DNA from: Apostichopus japonicus
Taxonomy: Eukaryota; Echinodermata; Holothuroidea; Aspidochirotida; Stichopodidae
Direction of reading: 5' to 3'
Length of the DNA: 64,000 nt
NCBI RefSeq assembly: GCF_037975245.1
Contig: NC_092573.1
Coordinates: 16,420,265 to 16,484,264, forward strand
Both the position numbers and the translations under genes were made by a program. The notes beneath the pieces are model-generated. The model was given only the letters and a program-made list of their open reading frames with translations, was not told the DNA's origin and ran no database searches. Positions within the stretch are counted from its first letter, which is position 1. The number at the start of each line of letters is the position of its first letter. Positions 35,641-47,689 of the stretch are shown here, piece by piece.

Positions 35641-36680
35641 CAACCTGTGAGTTATGGAGGGGTTACCAAACTTTACTCAGAAGCCCAAAAAGAAAGGGTG
35701 CATCAGTTTACCCGAAAAGCAATCCTTGACTGGATGAACAATCAAAATACGTATACGTTATATAAAAGCTCAAGAAAACGTTTCCCTAGAAACAGAGTAT
35801 TTGTCAGTGCAATGGATCACCAGTGGGAGATGGATTTGGTTGATTTAAGTTCTCTGTCGCGGTACAAGCGCTGGTTTAAATTTTTGTTAACGCACATCGA
35901 TGTTTTATTTAAGCATGTGTGGGTAGTACCGTTCAAAAATAAATCTGGTCCTACAGTATTGGGCGCCATAAAACCATGTTTTCCTCGGGCAGGACGCCAT
36001 TTCAAATTCATATTAGCAGAGGTGGGGAGTTTATAAATACACACGTTCAACCTGAGTATTTAAAAAAAAAATCATGATTTTACTACAAATAACGAACCAA
36101 AAGCTTCTGTCATGTAAAGGTTCAATCCCACTTTGAAATCGAGGATGTGGAAAGACTTTTCCCATCGCAATTCTCTGAAATACATCGACGTTCCACCCAA
36201 CTCTTAGATGGTTACAATCGTGCTTAGCACAGATCCTTTAAAAATGCGACCCAAAGACGTTTCAAAGGACAATGAAGGAAGGGCGTGGCAGACGCTATAT
36301 CCTGCCCGTGCACGAAAAGCAGATGACAATTTTAACTTAGGAGAAAGTGTTAGAATTTCAAAATCAAAACTCAAATTTGTAAAGGGTTATCTACCTAAAC
36401 AGAGTGTAGTCTTCACGGTAGTGAAGAGGAAACCCATACTTATTCACGTATACAAACCCTATTGAGGGTAACTTTTACGAACTTGAACCAGGGGGTTGTT
36501 ATGGAATAACTGCTTGAACTACAAAGACTTAGTGTTCACGTAGATGAGAGCGCCCTATTTAGAGTCGAAAGTGCTTTGAAGAAGCGAAAGCGAGAAGGTC
36601 ACCCCGAATATTTCGTTAAATGCTTGATATCCAGCAAAGTTTAACAGTTGGGTGAAGGACGTTGACAAGATATGATGGCA
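35640..36680 (+). pseudogene. Polinton integrase with C-terminal chromodomain, broken
   Basis: The frame from 35647 contains YTLYKSSRKRFPRNRVFVSA, then QWEMDLVDLSSLSRY with the first catalytic Asp, and WVVPFKNKSG, all typical of the rve-type integrase of Polintons. The next segment, about 36010-36060, reads RGGEF in another frame; the Asp expected before it is changed. NEPKAS lies near 36094, but the catalytic Glu that should follow is lost at an in-frame stop. From 36208 the frame again matches (SKDNEGRAWQTLY, GESVRISKSKLKFVKGYLP), an SH3-like C-terminal domain. At 36560-36660 RVESALKKRKREGHPEYFVK is a chromodomain start. Several frameshifts and stops make it non-functional. Confidence 0.85.
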
Positions 36681-36770
36681 TCGAACTTTTACGTGACGTT
36701 GCCTAGGATTCAAATATTCGTAAGCTAATGGCGGTAGCTCTCGTAAAACAATTTAATTGTGCATATTGTC
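36672..36770 (+). pseudogene. Start of a conserved Polinton-associated protein
   Basis: Immediately after the chromodomain, ATGATGGCATC opens a frame reading MMASNFYVTLP and then decays. Short proteins with an N-terminal FYVTLPSN-like motif are commonly found beside the integrase in Polintons. The assignment rests on seven residues plus position, so it is tentative. No function is claimed. Confidence 0.4.
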
Positions 36771-36839
36771 CTTTTCAACGTCGATACATTTTGTCTTTAT
36801 ATTTACGGTGACATATAAAACGGGTTCATTTCTCTCGAT

Positions 36840-37470
36840 GAATCCAAAGTTACAGCATTCCTATGGGTGCGTTATGCAGGGCCGATTGGTTGTGTATTAA
36901 ACGCAGTTTGTGAAGAAACGTTTGGCGCAACATGTCATTTAAGGAACGCCTGAGAGGATTGTGTATTGCTATAGGGACTACCAGCCAGCTTTTATGGAGC
37001 TGTCTGCTGCCCTCTCTAAAATCCGTTTAGTTGAAGGTCTCCCGTCGGATTTGGAGACATATCTTAACCTGTCTTACAAAACTTTGCCAACTTTGTCACA
37101 TGGCAACGATCAACGCATAACTGATTTGTTTTCCAAAGAATCTCATCATAGAAATATTTCAGTGATCTATATTTTACAAACAAAAAGATTAATGGGGCAA
37201 AGGAAACCCGTAATATCACACTTAATGCACAATAAATCACGTTATTTAAACTCTAGAGGCAAAACCCAAGTCTCAAAATTTGGTAAATAGATGTATCCAG
37301 GTCAAGTCAAATTTATGCAGGAAGCGTTTGTTGATGCCACAAAGGAACAGTACGGATACCTCTTCATCAATTTAAACTCTTACACGCAAGACGATTTTCG
37401 TCTCGTACAAACATTTTTCCACACGAGATCCAGTATGCTTGAGAACCCATGTCCGGGAAATTGATTTTTT
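36840..37470 (+). pseudogene. Polinton packaging ATPase (FtsK/HerA-like), broken
   Basis: Near 36870-36900 AGPIGC followed by a lost GKT is a decayed Walker A loop. The frame from 36961 reads YCYRDYQPAFMEL and VEGLPSD, the usual block after Walker A. Then come ITDLFSKESHHRNISVIYIL (after a degraded Walker B) and, past a stop at 37288, MYPGQVKFMQEAFVDATKEQ and YGYLFINL. This order is that of Polinton and virus A32-type DNA packaging ATPases. Walker A lacks its Lys and a stop interrupts the C-terminal third, so it cannot function. It lies on the same strand as the integrase, as usual for the element. Confidence 0.8.
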
Positions 37471-37607
37471 ATCAAAATGTTCCCCGAACACTAGAAAAAT
37501 AAATAACCAGTTTTTGTAAATGCGCCGCCAATGCGCTGTGACACATTATGTAATTTACCAAGAAGTTGGTTCTGATGCCTCAAGATGTGGCAAGAGTGGT
37601 TAACGCA

Positions 37608-37831
37608 ACCAATCAAGATAAAACACCATTCAGACTCCACCAATCAAGATAAAACACCATTCAGACTCCACCAATCAAGATAAAACACCATTCAGACTCC
37701 ACCAATCAAGATAAAACACCATTCAGACTCCACCAATCAAGATAAAACACCATTCAGACTCCACCAATCAAGATAAAACACCATTCAGACTCCACCAATC
37801 AAGATAAAACACCATTCAGACTCCACCAATT
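37608..37831 (+). repeat. 31 bp minisatellite, seven identical copies
   Basis: Units start with accaatcaagataaaacacc at 37608, 37639, 37670, 37701, 37732, 37763 and 37794, followed by a partial copy accaat at 37825. The copies look identical, which implies recent expansion. It lies between the ATPase and polymerase remnants. Confidence 0.97.
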
Positions 37832-38065
37832 GTATGAAGCCATGAAAAACACTTTAGCTAGGAGCTGTCCGTCGTTTGGATCGATTTCATTCTCCAAGTC
37901 CCCAAGGTAATTGGTGGTTCCCATTCCCTAGGCTTCGTGACTATGATTTTACTATCAGCGTCGAAGAACAAAACCCTTTCTTGCAAACGACCAAGTAAAT
38001 CGTATAAACGCAATCTAGAATGGCAGGTTGTGAAAGCCGCAAAAACGACATTCACCCGGGCATTG
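37832..38065 (-). pseudogene. Polinton DNA polymerase B, C-terminal fragment
   Basis: Read on the minus strand from about 38065, the frame gives VNVVFAAFTTCHSRLRLYDL, then ERVLFFDADSKIIV and PREWEPPITLG. This corresponds to the palm region around motif C (YxDTDS) of protein-primed family B polymerases of Polintons; the motif here is FDADS with Thr replaced by Ala. After about 37900 a frameshift moves the match (LENEIDPNDGQL). Everything N-terminal to this region is missing, because the sequence beyond 38070 belongs to a DIRS element. It points opposite to the integrase and ATPase. Confidence 0.8.
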
Positions 38066-38069
38066 AGAG

Positions 38070-38560
38070 GAGAAAATCGATGATAAAAAATCTCCGACAG
38101 ATCTGGTGGTTTTAGAAATGACCTCTTTGCTCAACAGTTTAACTACTTCCAAATCATATGGAGGACATTCGACGATATTGTATAGGTAAACCTGTGAGGC
38201 AAATTATTGGCAAACTTAATTTGTAGGCCATGAACAGTTTGCAATACCTCTCTGTCAGAGGTTATTTGAGCCCAAACATTGTAAACATGTCTCAAACGAC
38301 CACCTATCATACCGTTATTGTGCAAAAACTGAACATGATTAGATGTAGAACGTACCTCCCCTGTTTGATTATAGATTCTTTTGTGTCCTTCTTTCGTATC
38401 TCTATAAGGCCTGTTTCTATAAGGTCTGTAACGTGAACCACCTCGAGATACCTCGATTTTTTTTTGTGCTTTCGCATGTCTTTGACATATTTAGACATGA
38501 GTTCACAGTTGTCAGGCCGCAAATACTTTTGTACTTTTAGTTTGTCATCTGACATTTACC
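38070..38560 (-). pseudogene. DIRS-type retrotransposon fragment: gag end and N-terminus of reverse transcriptase
   Basis: On the minus strand, 38555-38307 encodes YLRPDNCELM, resembling the RPxNC segment near the end of DIRS ORF1. The overlapping frame 38325-38143 has GGRLRHVYNVWAQITSDREV, the conserved pre-RT block (GRL..F...W..LTSD). A further frame, 38179-38078, reads LLSKEVISKTTRSVGDFLSS, the start of the RT fingers before the usual RPKKDG. Similarity then stops at the Polinton polymerase. The frame at 38894-38682 may be more ORF1 but is not recognisable. Frameshifts show decay. Confidence 0.65.
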
Positions 38561-40079
38561 CTTTGAACAGTTTTGTCAAAATGTCAGCATTCTAGGTGAA
38601 AATGGCGGCCCCTTTTCGTCGCTTTCAAAATCAAGGTCGACATTAATGTTTTATCTTCAAAATTGAGTTGAGGCTGGGTTTTTAGCATTGAAAATACTTA
38701 ATCGAGTTCTTTACTGCACTATGGCTTCTCTTGAATTGTCTTAAAAATGGCTCTTTAATAAATTGAGAAATGTCTTGGGTTGCACCCACAGGAAGCGACT
38801 CCGACTGCGTAAGATTAGTTGAACTCTCAATATCAATGAACTCTTCACAAAAGTCAACTTCTTCGTGAGCTATATTGGAATTAATCATGTACAATTATGC
38901 CTGCTTTAATAAGATTTATGCTGTGATTTATTGCAGAATTATAAAGCGAAAATCCATTAGGCCTGCCTTAAGTTTTGTTCTATAGTAGGCTTTCGGTAAC
39001 GTATTATACTGCAACTGTGCTTGCCAAGTCTTTCGTGGGCCTATATGTCGAAATGTACAGCAATCATGTCTGCTTTTCACACTGTGTAATGTAAACGTGA
39101 TTCTGCTTCTACTCTTACGTGCTAATTATGGCTAAAATCCAGTGACTTGTATCTGTATCAAGTAACTTCTACATTTAGCAACAAGTCTGATAAAAGCATC
39201 GCAGTATTTCAATAATTCAAGACAATTATGCCGCTGAAAGATAGTATCATAAAATAACTTACAAGTAGCACATAAAACACTGAAACAGATGGAGAGGCAG
39301 AAGCAGCATGTAGTACTGATATGAATAGAGAGGATAAGGAGATACTTCTGCTAAGACGACTAGCAACACAAACGAGGCCACTAAAAGCAACATGCTCTCA
39401 CATAGTCCTGGAATGAAAAGCATGTGATAGAATAGTGGTTCCAGTCCAACAAGACCTGTTTCTGTACCACAAATGCCAGTATTGAATGTTTCTAAAGACC
39501 ACTTTTTAATAACATTTTCCTTTAGTTTTTCAACAACAGGGCTCTGTTTAGTTACAAAACGAAAAAGATTATTATTTTTATTATAAAAGGGGCACTCTTA
39601 TTTATGAGAAGCGGCATTTTTGAAGGTTGACACATAACTGTCTGAACATCGGAATCCAGAAATCTCAAACATCGAGACGAAAAAAATCTCGAAACAGTAG
39701 AAATTTCGAAATCTCGAAACGTTGAAATATCGAAACGAAAATGTTCATATCTGGAAATCTCGAATGTCCCTCCAGAGCCAAGGTGAATTTGGGTCTGGCG
39801 TTGCCTCAAGTAGAATTCTCGGATCAATTCTCTTTATAATCACATCCCTACAAGTAGTGTACTGAGGTTCAGATTTTGTACTCTATCGAGCATTTTCTGT
39901 TGTGCAAACTTTGCACTAAAATTGCTGCACACCTGACACCTCTTGAGGCACTGAACTAAAACTTGATCTGACCTAATGGAGGAGGATAAGGGGGGGGGGC
40001 ACATAGAGTGGCACAATAACATCGGGTGGATTTACCATTTTGAAGTGGGGTTAAATATTAATGTGTGTGTATATGTGTG
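38561..40079. other. No gene recognised; short TTTCGA-type repeats
   Basis: 39655-39765 is a run of degenerate aaatctcgaaac/ttgaaatatcgaaac units. A poly-G tract lies at about 39990-39998. No intact frame or transposon end is seen. Confidence 0.45.
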
Positions 40080-40830
40080 TGATCAAAAGGTGCCACGAAC
40101 TCCTAAACCGTAAGGCCGACTTACTTAACACTTGGTGTGTATGGAATTTAGTGCCAATGAAACTAATTACACCATTGGATAAAAGGTCAAATAATAATAA
40201 ACAACATTAACGCTATAATGCGCGTGCAAAAATGACAAAATGGCCAAAAACCTCAAACCTATATGGGATATTGGACCAGCACATTATTCAATGTAAACAC
40301 AAAAGGTTGAGCGATCAGACGAGGTCAAAGTTACACTGTGACTCGGCATGGACTGAAGTGCCTGGTTGACTAAAGACGTGATAGGGTCACGGGTTAAGGG
40401 GTCAAAGGTCAAATATCCAAAACGCAGCATTGGGCTATCACATATATACCAGCAATATGGCACAATACATCATGCACAAGAAGGTTATTACAGACTATAT
40501 GTTTACAGGGCATTTTTTAATGTAAAACACTCACGGTTAAACGTCGCGTAATTTGTGCAAATGGAGATGGGTTGTTGGGTATACGTGATTACTGACGTCA
40601 TAGGGTCAAACGGCAGAGGTCAAGTTAGCAAGCCTATTTTGACTATTACACGTACACCACTAAAATAACACTATGGCTCAATCTTTCAAACAGTTGCATG
40701 TTATTACAGAATATTTGTCTTTAGTGACATTAAATAATTGAAAATGCCAACGATCATGTGATCAAGAGAGGTCATAAACTTTGCATAATTGTTCATTGAC
40801 CATGACATTGACCATTTAGCCGATGGACTT
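40080..40830 (+). repeat. Degenerate dispersed repeat of the GGTCA family
   Basis: Two to three diverged copies of about 250 bp with landmarks gaggtcaaagtt, ggggtcaaaggtca, tagggtcaaacggcagaggt, ttattacag and tcacatatataccagcaatatgg versus cgtacaccactaaaataacactatgg. It starts with a tgtgtgt run as does the array at 11340. Confidence 0.65.
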
Positions 40831-43540
40831 CACACTTGTGTAGTATGTGCCTGGGGAATGGATTGGGGGGAAATGGTCTTTTGTTTTCTAAGTAAATGCC
40901 TAGCGATAAAATAGCTGAACGTGTTATACCCACGAGGAAGCACTTTAATCACTGCGAGGTTTATTTGAGGGTATATACCCAACTTTGGGGATGAAATTTA
41001 CAACTCCGTGATTGCCCAATTATTAATAAATTTGTTAATAATCTTCGTTCATGCCAGTGATCAGCTTGACTTCATTCTTAGTGCTGACAATACCAATACT
41101 TTGGTTCAAAGCTGACCAAAATTGCCTCCAAAAGATGGAACAAGACCAAGCCAAGACCACGAGGGGATACTGATCATTCCGTTTTGAACGACGCAACCAT
41201 GGTTAACAGAAACCTAGAATGCACATCTAAGTAAAGAACTAATTAATAACCTAAATATGACTCAAATGTACCATTTGACGTCTATTTGTTTTCTTTTTTC
41301 TCGAGGAGAATCCCCAACCCCCCCCCCCCGCCCTGTGAACTATCATGTAATACCACGGGCTCGTGGAGGACAAGCACACTTAATCAGTATAACTGAAGCA
41401 TTATAAAATGGAAGCCTTCTGTTCCGTTAACAGAAAACTTATACAGACTACGTAGTCTATATAAAGCCCCTATAATCAATGTTCTAGAGTTTCTAACTGC
41501 TGTTGTGGTATGAGGACGTGGGTTGCAGTTTTTAACATTACCAGATGTGTATTACCCTGTTCTGTTTGTTGGCTCCCAAACATAATGGCAGTTATCCCTT
41601 AGTTAAGCGGTTTCTGAAAGTTAAGACCGCATGAGCGATATTGTTACACGGAAGCTGAAAAATGTCAAAAGTACTGGCACACTTTCACAAAAAACAGAAT
41701 GCCGTAGAATAATATTAGCGTCATATTGTGTTACGTCTCGTTGAATACCGAAGTGTACTTGGATATAGATTCGAATAATTGAACGAGACTTTTTGTAAGT
41801 TCAAGGTGCAATGCTAATCTGACGCACCACACGAACGTGATGTGATTACATGCCTACCATGTTGTATATTCTACCACTAACATATACTAAGTGTGCAGAA
41901 TAAGTCTATCTTGAAACACTGAAGCTACTTGAAGTTGCGCAAGCTCATGTATTCCCTTGTTGGTGTGAGCAGAATCGCAATCAAACTTCAACTAACAGGG
42001 AATTTTCCGATTTTATGGATTGCTGCAAGGCCGTTTGTATAATGCAACCCAACTTTTAATACAGCTCTATACGTTTTGTTTTAAATTCACCCCATTATTG
42101 TATAGTAAGGCAATAAGGTACTATAGAACGTTTAACCATTCCTAGCTGATACATATTGTATAAGGTAACATTGCTTTGACATCCTTACTTCAAGAAAGGT
42201 TACCAGTAAGAATACGTCTTTGCCTACAGTATTATCATACTGCAGCTATCATGCAGGTTCACTGCGAAAGAAACTTGCACTGTCTTAGACGGTATGTTTT
42301 ATCCAGTAATATAACGGCTTTCTACTGTTAGGTCTTCACGTTGTACTATGCAAAGGCCTTAACTAAATGCAACATTAGTACGACACTGTGGCAAAACTCA
42401 AACCTTTCATAATAAAAAACTTATCTTGGCGTAATAAACAATGAAACTGGCTTCACATTGGTGTTTGTATAATAGCACTATATGTCCGTGCGTCACCTGT
42501 CATGTTAAGTATTCTTGATAAGTTGATATTTCCATAACCCGTCTCGCTGGAAGGAGAGTTCGATGCATGGATGTGCCGTGTTTGCTGTAAATGTTCAGGT
42601 TTAATTTGTTGAACGTATCCTAATACATTTTGAAAACAAAATATCTAAAATAAAAGAAAAGCGAAAAATCTTCGAGTATATTTTGTCAATCATATCTCCT
42701 CGACTAACATGAGAATAGAAATAATCAGAATACTAGCACGTGACATTCTAAGCACATGACAGTGGTTCTGTTAAAGGTTTCAGGCAAACAATTCAAAACA
42801 AACGTCTGCCGTTATTTACGGAAAATATGTGTATGAGTTTATGGGAGCCCAAATTGACAAATTCTCTATTGCAAAAGCAGACCTTTAGAGTTATACGTTG
42901 ACGAAATTGCCATTTTGATATATCGCCTCTATGCACTTTTGTGGTCGTCAAGATATCCATGCTGTGTGCAGACTCAATCCTCTTATTATATCAATTCTTT
43001 GGATGGTTCTTGTATTAATGAATCAGCATGACATCAGGTTTTACTGTAGATCCATAATGATATTATTCAGTTTGATGTTTTGCAGAGCAAATCTGTATTC
43101 GTTATCACTCAGTCACGGAGCTCTGTTTATTTCACTTATGCATTAGCGTTTTAATAATTTTTGAAGGGAAATAATTGGCATTATTCCCAAGTCTGCATAA
43201 TTTATTTGAGTTGCCATGCCAATGAAAATAAAATCTGATACCGACTTGTTGATTCTGAAATTCATCAGAATTCGTTCCACATATTCAAGATAAACCATGC
43301 AGCGAATTAAAGTCGTCATCTTAATCCGGCTTTGAATTTCTCAACTCGTTTGATGTGACGAATGAGTTTAAATATGTAGTTTAATGCTAATATGCATGCT
43401 AGCGGATCCAATTTAACTTTTACATATTTAAATGGACTCATAATTTGATCATCAACTAGGTAGCATTGTTAACACCTCCGAGCTCTTGTCCAAGCTAAAT
43501 TGAGAATTGAGTATTTGTAACCGATAATTATGTCAGCGAA
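40831..43540. other. No gene recognised
   Basis: AT-rich sequence with many short frames and a C-tract at about 41319-41330. A segment at 41060-41240 (lysine/arginine-rich in one frame) vaguely recalls retroelement coding sequence but matches no motif. Confidence 0.4.
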
Positions 43541-43734
43541 TAATATCGTAGTACCAGTCAGAAACAGTGCCCGATAATAACCCTATGGCCACGCTTTAAC
43601 AGGTATATTCCATTGAGGGGACTGAATTATCTTTTTTAATATCGTAGTGCCAGTCAGAAACAGTGCCCGATAATAACCCTATGGCCACGCTTTAACCGGT
43701 ATATACCGCTGAGGGGACTGTATTATCTGTTTAA
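43541..43734 (+). repeat. Tandem duplication with 97 bp period, two copies
   Basis: taatatcgtagtaccagtca at 43541 recurs as taatatcgtagtgccagtca at 43638, with the following ~85 bp (cagtgcccgataataaccct, ggccacgctttaac, gaggggactg) about 93 percent alike. No coding signal. Confidence 0.92.
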
Positions 43735-45387
43735 GAGTATCTACCATACAGGTCTAGTAGCTTCAGTTAAGTGGACTCCATATTGTTGTCATGGTATTTT
43801 CTAGGCATTTCAAGCAGTGATCTCGTTTGAACACCAACTTTTCATCAGATCGACGGATATTTTAAGAAACTGTACGAAACAACATAAATCCCCTTCATTC
43901 TATCTCAGATAGAAACTCTACAGCACAAGTAATTTTGAAATAATAATAATAAACAAAATAACTCAGAAATTGTCTCTAGATATATTAACAAACAAATAGG
44001 TCAAAACAAGTTTTTAAAGTTTGCTAAAAAACGAGAATTTTAGGACAAGGTTTAAGAAAAATTCCTTTAAAGGGGCAGGGTGCATAGCTTTCAAATATTA
44101 CAACACCAGTGTCCAGAAAGAATTGAAACAATTATTACTTTTTTTCAGCTTTCATAAATTATGATGTACCAAACAATAGTTCATTAACGTGGTATACTGC
44201 GACAAATACCTTACTGCTTTCATCAGATCTTGAATGACAATTTAGAAGGATTACCTCAAGTTCATCCACATAGTTGTATAGTCAAGGTGGCACTTCATCA
44301 TACATATTGTTGCTGAATTTCACTTTGGAGTTATGTACCTTTGTGCCCTTTCTATACAGAGGGCAGCTTTTATATGAGTTTCTGACTTAAGTTTAGGTAG
44401 TTAATGATATGTTATTTCTGAGAACATTGAGACTAAATTGTTTTCTAGCCTTTCAAGACGACAAGTTTTCTTTTGATTTGTTTGGAATTAGGGGGATAGT
44501 AAAAATAAAGGAAATGAAAGACAACGATAGAATGTTTTGGAGAAGAACAAGCTGCTCCTTTGATAGTGTCCTGAAAAGAGACGTTGAAATACATCTTCTT
44601 TATCTTTGGCTGGCTTCATGGTAGTCACTGTTTTGCAACAGCACCATCAGCATCAGCTGCAATAAGGAAACAAAATAATGGCTGTTATTTTCCTAGTAAC
44701 TGTACATCCTTTATCAAACTGAATACCCCTTTGTCTTTCCTTACAATAAGTTACCGAATACCAAGTTGTTATTAATGCATATTAATGGTATTAATGTATA
44801 CCTGGCCTAGATAACACATCCACACTTCCATAAGCCAAGGTCTGTCCATCTAAAAGTTGTTATATAGCTGTGTCCTACAATTTCGTGTCTACAAAAGGCT
44901 CGAAAGATTCATGGCCACCTGACGTGTTGTTGTACTAAACAACCTTTGAAAACATTTTACCCTGAATATGACCACTGTCATAAATTGCAGATTTATACTT
45001 TAGCCTACAAATATGTTGCGTATAGCGACTTAAATCTAGTTTATGTCACAATAATGTATTGCGTACAGGAGTGTATAGGGTCGGTGTCATTAGGTTATTG
45101 TATGTTACTATGTAACACTTCAGTTTGACGGTGTCAATAGGTTATTGTATTGTAACGCTGATTAAATTACACAGTCGGTCGAATGATGAAGAGTGTCCTT
45201 TTATTCACTCGAAGTCACTTTATTGTTCAAATTTGTACAGCTGATTTGTTTGCGATTGGTGAGTTGAAGAGCAGCAGAACGAGTGTGCAATACACAGTAT
45301 TAGTTACTCATCTTATATCTAATCGTTACTTCTCAATATAACATCTACAACGACGAGCAATAGCTCATGAGCAAGAACGAGCATATC
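43735..45387. other. No gene recognised
   Basis: Short frames only. A ttaggttattgta phrase near 45090 is repeated at 45135 within about 45 bp. Confidence 0.4.
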
Positions 45388-45395
45388 CATATACA

Positions 45396-45754
45396 CAAGG
45401 GCGTAGGAACCGGGGGGGCTGGGGGGCGCCAGCCCCCCCCAGTGAAAAATGTGGAGGGGCGGAAGTATCATTCCGCCCCCCCACTTCGCAAGTCAAAAAA
45501 CCCCTTTTTCATTTCCAAATGAGAAAAAAATCTCATTTGGAGCACCAAATTGCATCTAAGGCCAGGTGAAAATTAAGTTTACAAAATGGAGTGGGTCTTG
45601 AAGTGTGCTATATTGCACCAAATTGCATCTGAGGCCACCTGGAAATGCAAAAAAATCCAAAGGGGAGGGGGACACCCCCTCCCCTTAGACCCCTCCCCCA
45701 GGCCGGCCATCAGTCTTCAGCCCCCCCACTCAAAAGTAACTTCCTACGCCACTG
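45396..45754. mobile_element. Short hAT-like MITE with perfect 8 bp TSD
   Basis: CATATACA at 45388-45395 is exactly repeated at 45755-45762. The ends caagGGCGTAGGAA (45396) and the complement of TTCCTACGCCactg (to 45754) form terminal inverted repeats beginning CA, as in hAT elements. The 359 bp body contains G/C homopolymers, two copies of gcaccaaattgcatct and paired ccccctcccc runs. A truncated sister copy lies at 16279-16536 and a diverged one at 52721-53010. Confidence 0.9.
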
Positions 45755-45799
45755 CATATACATATATAACTAACTGAACTGAGTACAGAGTTTTGATAC

Positions 45800-46075
45800 G
45801 CAATTGGTAGGTAAGAACGTTTCTCGTAAGTAGACTTTCTCGCGAGAAGACTTAACTATATATGATAAACAATAAGTCTCAAATGTGATGACTGCGTATA
45901 TTACTTATGAGCACGCTTCTCGTAAGAAGATATCTCGCAAGTAGAATTTCTTGGAAGATAATTGAGTAGATTTAACTATGAGTAAGTCTCTCATGAGAAC
46001 TCTCGTGTGTATAATGACTCGTGAGAATATCTCTCGTGAGAATAATGATTCGTGAGAAGGTATCTATCGCCTGTA
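45800..46075. repeat. Degenerate tctcgtaag/ctcgtgag repeats
   Basis: Variants of tctcg(t/c)(a/g)ag followed by a(a/t)gta or a(a/t)at recur about every 20-40 bp between 45820 and 46065 (gtttctcgtaagtag, ttctcgcgagaag, cttctcgtaagaag, tatctcgcaagtag, tctctcgtgagaat). Many are small palindromes. Confidence 0.6.
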
Positions 46076-47689
46076 TACTGAGTACTTTAGCCTCGGGTTT
46101 CCTATTGAAAGTATAATCAATTTTAAAATTGATGTTATCTTTCAATATTCTTACCCTAAAAAATTTTCTGTAAGATAATAAACATTTGAGCCAAACGTAC
46201 ACAGGCTCTCTAGGTCGCAAATACTCTTACGAAACGAAATAAGGATGATTTATTATCTCATAAGTGCCTAACAAGCCTAACACGCATAGCCTCTTGTCAA
46301 GTCTACGATCTAGGTTAACTTCAAATACACATATATTTGGGTACTAACTTAATACAAGGGTTTAATCTTTCTACCACTCAATTAAATGAGTAAATCTTTA
46401 ACATTATCCCTACCGGTAATTAAGTCAAAATACGGTTTAGTTTGCCTTAAATGATCACAACTTACATTTAGATATCTTATCCGTTCGCTGGCTGCCTTCT
46501 TCTCTCCTCGGACGTATGTGCAAATCTTTACAGGCATGCATGCTACTATATCACATGGAATATTCCAACGCTAAAAGAATACACCGGAAATATCGGGTGA
46601 TGAAACCAGCTGTCTGCTAATTGACTAAATAGCCTCGCGCACGCTTCTATGCAAATGACAGAGTTTTGTTTGGCTTATTTAAGAACATGGAAAAACACAA
46701 ACTACCAGCTAGTTACGCTTGAAGAAAGGGTCTAATTTAGAGGTCATTAGACTTTGCTCATGCCATTCACCCGCTTATTCCGGAAACCAAAAATAAAAAA
46801 CCAAAAAACTAACTACAATAACAAATACAATTTTCGTTACAGTATGTGCCACTTCAGTTTGACTGGAAATTATCACTCATTTTAACTCTTAAGAATCTTA
46901 AACTCGTTGCCTCAGATTTCGTAGGCTGCTTCGTAAATCTTCATGGCATAGTGTAGAATAATATAACTGCACGAACTAGTCTTAAAACACCTCAATGCAT
47001 TCGGCAAGTTTACTGTGACTGGCTCGCAATTACACCAACACACAACGTCAAGTTCTGACACACAATTTCACATGCTTCTTTTAAGGCACATGACTTTTTG
47101 CTGTTAATTTTGATTAAGCAACCTTTTTAGACCCCTGCGGTAGCCCTCCCTACAGGCAGTATTGTAGGTATCAACGTCCAAGTAACAAAATATTACAGAT
47201 TGCGGAATGTAGTATCAGGATATCGCACATGATTAATATAATACTGGGGCGAGCATTGGTTTGTTTGTATAATGCGTTACTGACTGTAGCTAAGACCGAA
47301 CTGTATTCTGTTTGAACACCACCTTAAAAAGTACTGATGAAATTCGTAACCTACATGTGCCAACAAGTGATATCGTAACGATGGAGAGAAACTTTACCAG
47401 AATATGAACTCAGAACTTGGTAAATAGATGTGAGCAACGAAACTGAACGAAACCAGACAGCAAAACTACAGTGGGGTTTCGATGATGCTACATTAATAAT
47501 CTCATATGAATGTGACACACTATGCTGTAGGGTATAGCAGAGGATCAACAACATACTTCAATGTCACTATAGTACAGCAAAAAGCATTGAGATATGACAA
47601 ACAATATACACATTGACAGCTGATGACAGAGATGGAAACTTTCTTGTATTGAATGATTGATTGATGTCTACCAAAGAAAACTGGCTCTT
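46076..47689. other. No gene recognised
   Basis: AT-rich sequence without long frames, terminal repeats or tandem structure. Confidence 0.4.

Larger units (their letters stand above)
35541..38065 (+). mobile_element. Polinton/Maverick fragment (about 2.5 kb of a normally 15-20 kb element)
   Basis: Four Polinton-type genes are recognisable in broken form: chromodomain integrase (+), the start of an FYVTLP protein (+), packaging ATPase (+) and the C-terminal tail of protein-primed DNA polymerase B (-). Capsid and protease genes are not seen, and no terminal inverted repeats were found. A 31 bp minisatellite sits between ATPase and polymerase. Every gene carries stops or frameshifts, so the fragment is dead. 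It is flanked on both sides by parts of a DIRS element on the minus strand. Confidence 0.8.

Noticed and set aside
37608-37831. A CRISPR-like array
   Set aside because: The 31 bp units are contiguous with no spacers, and the context is animal nuclear DNA.
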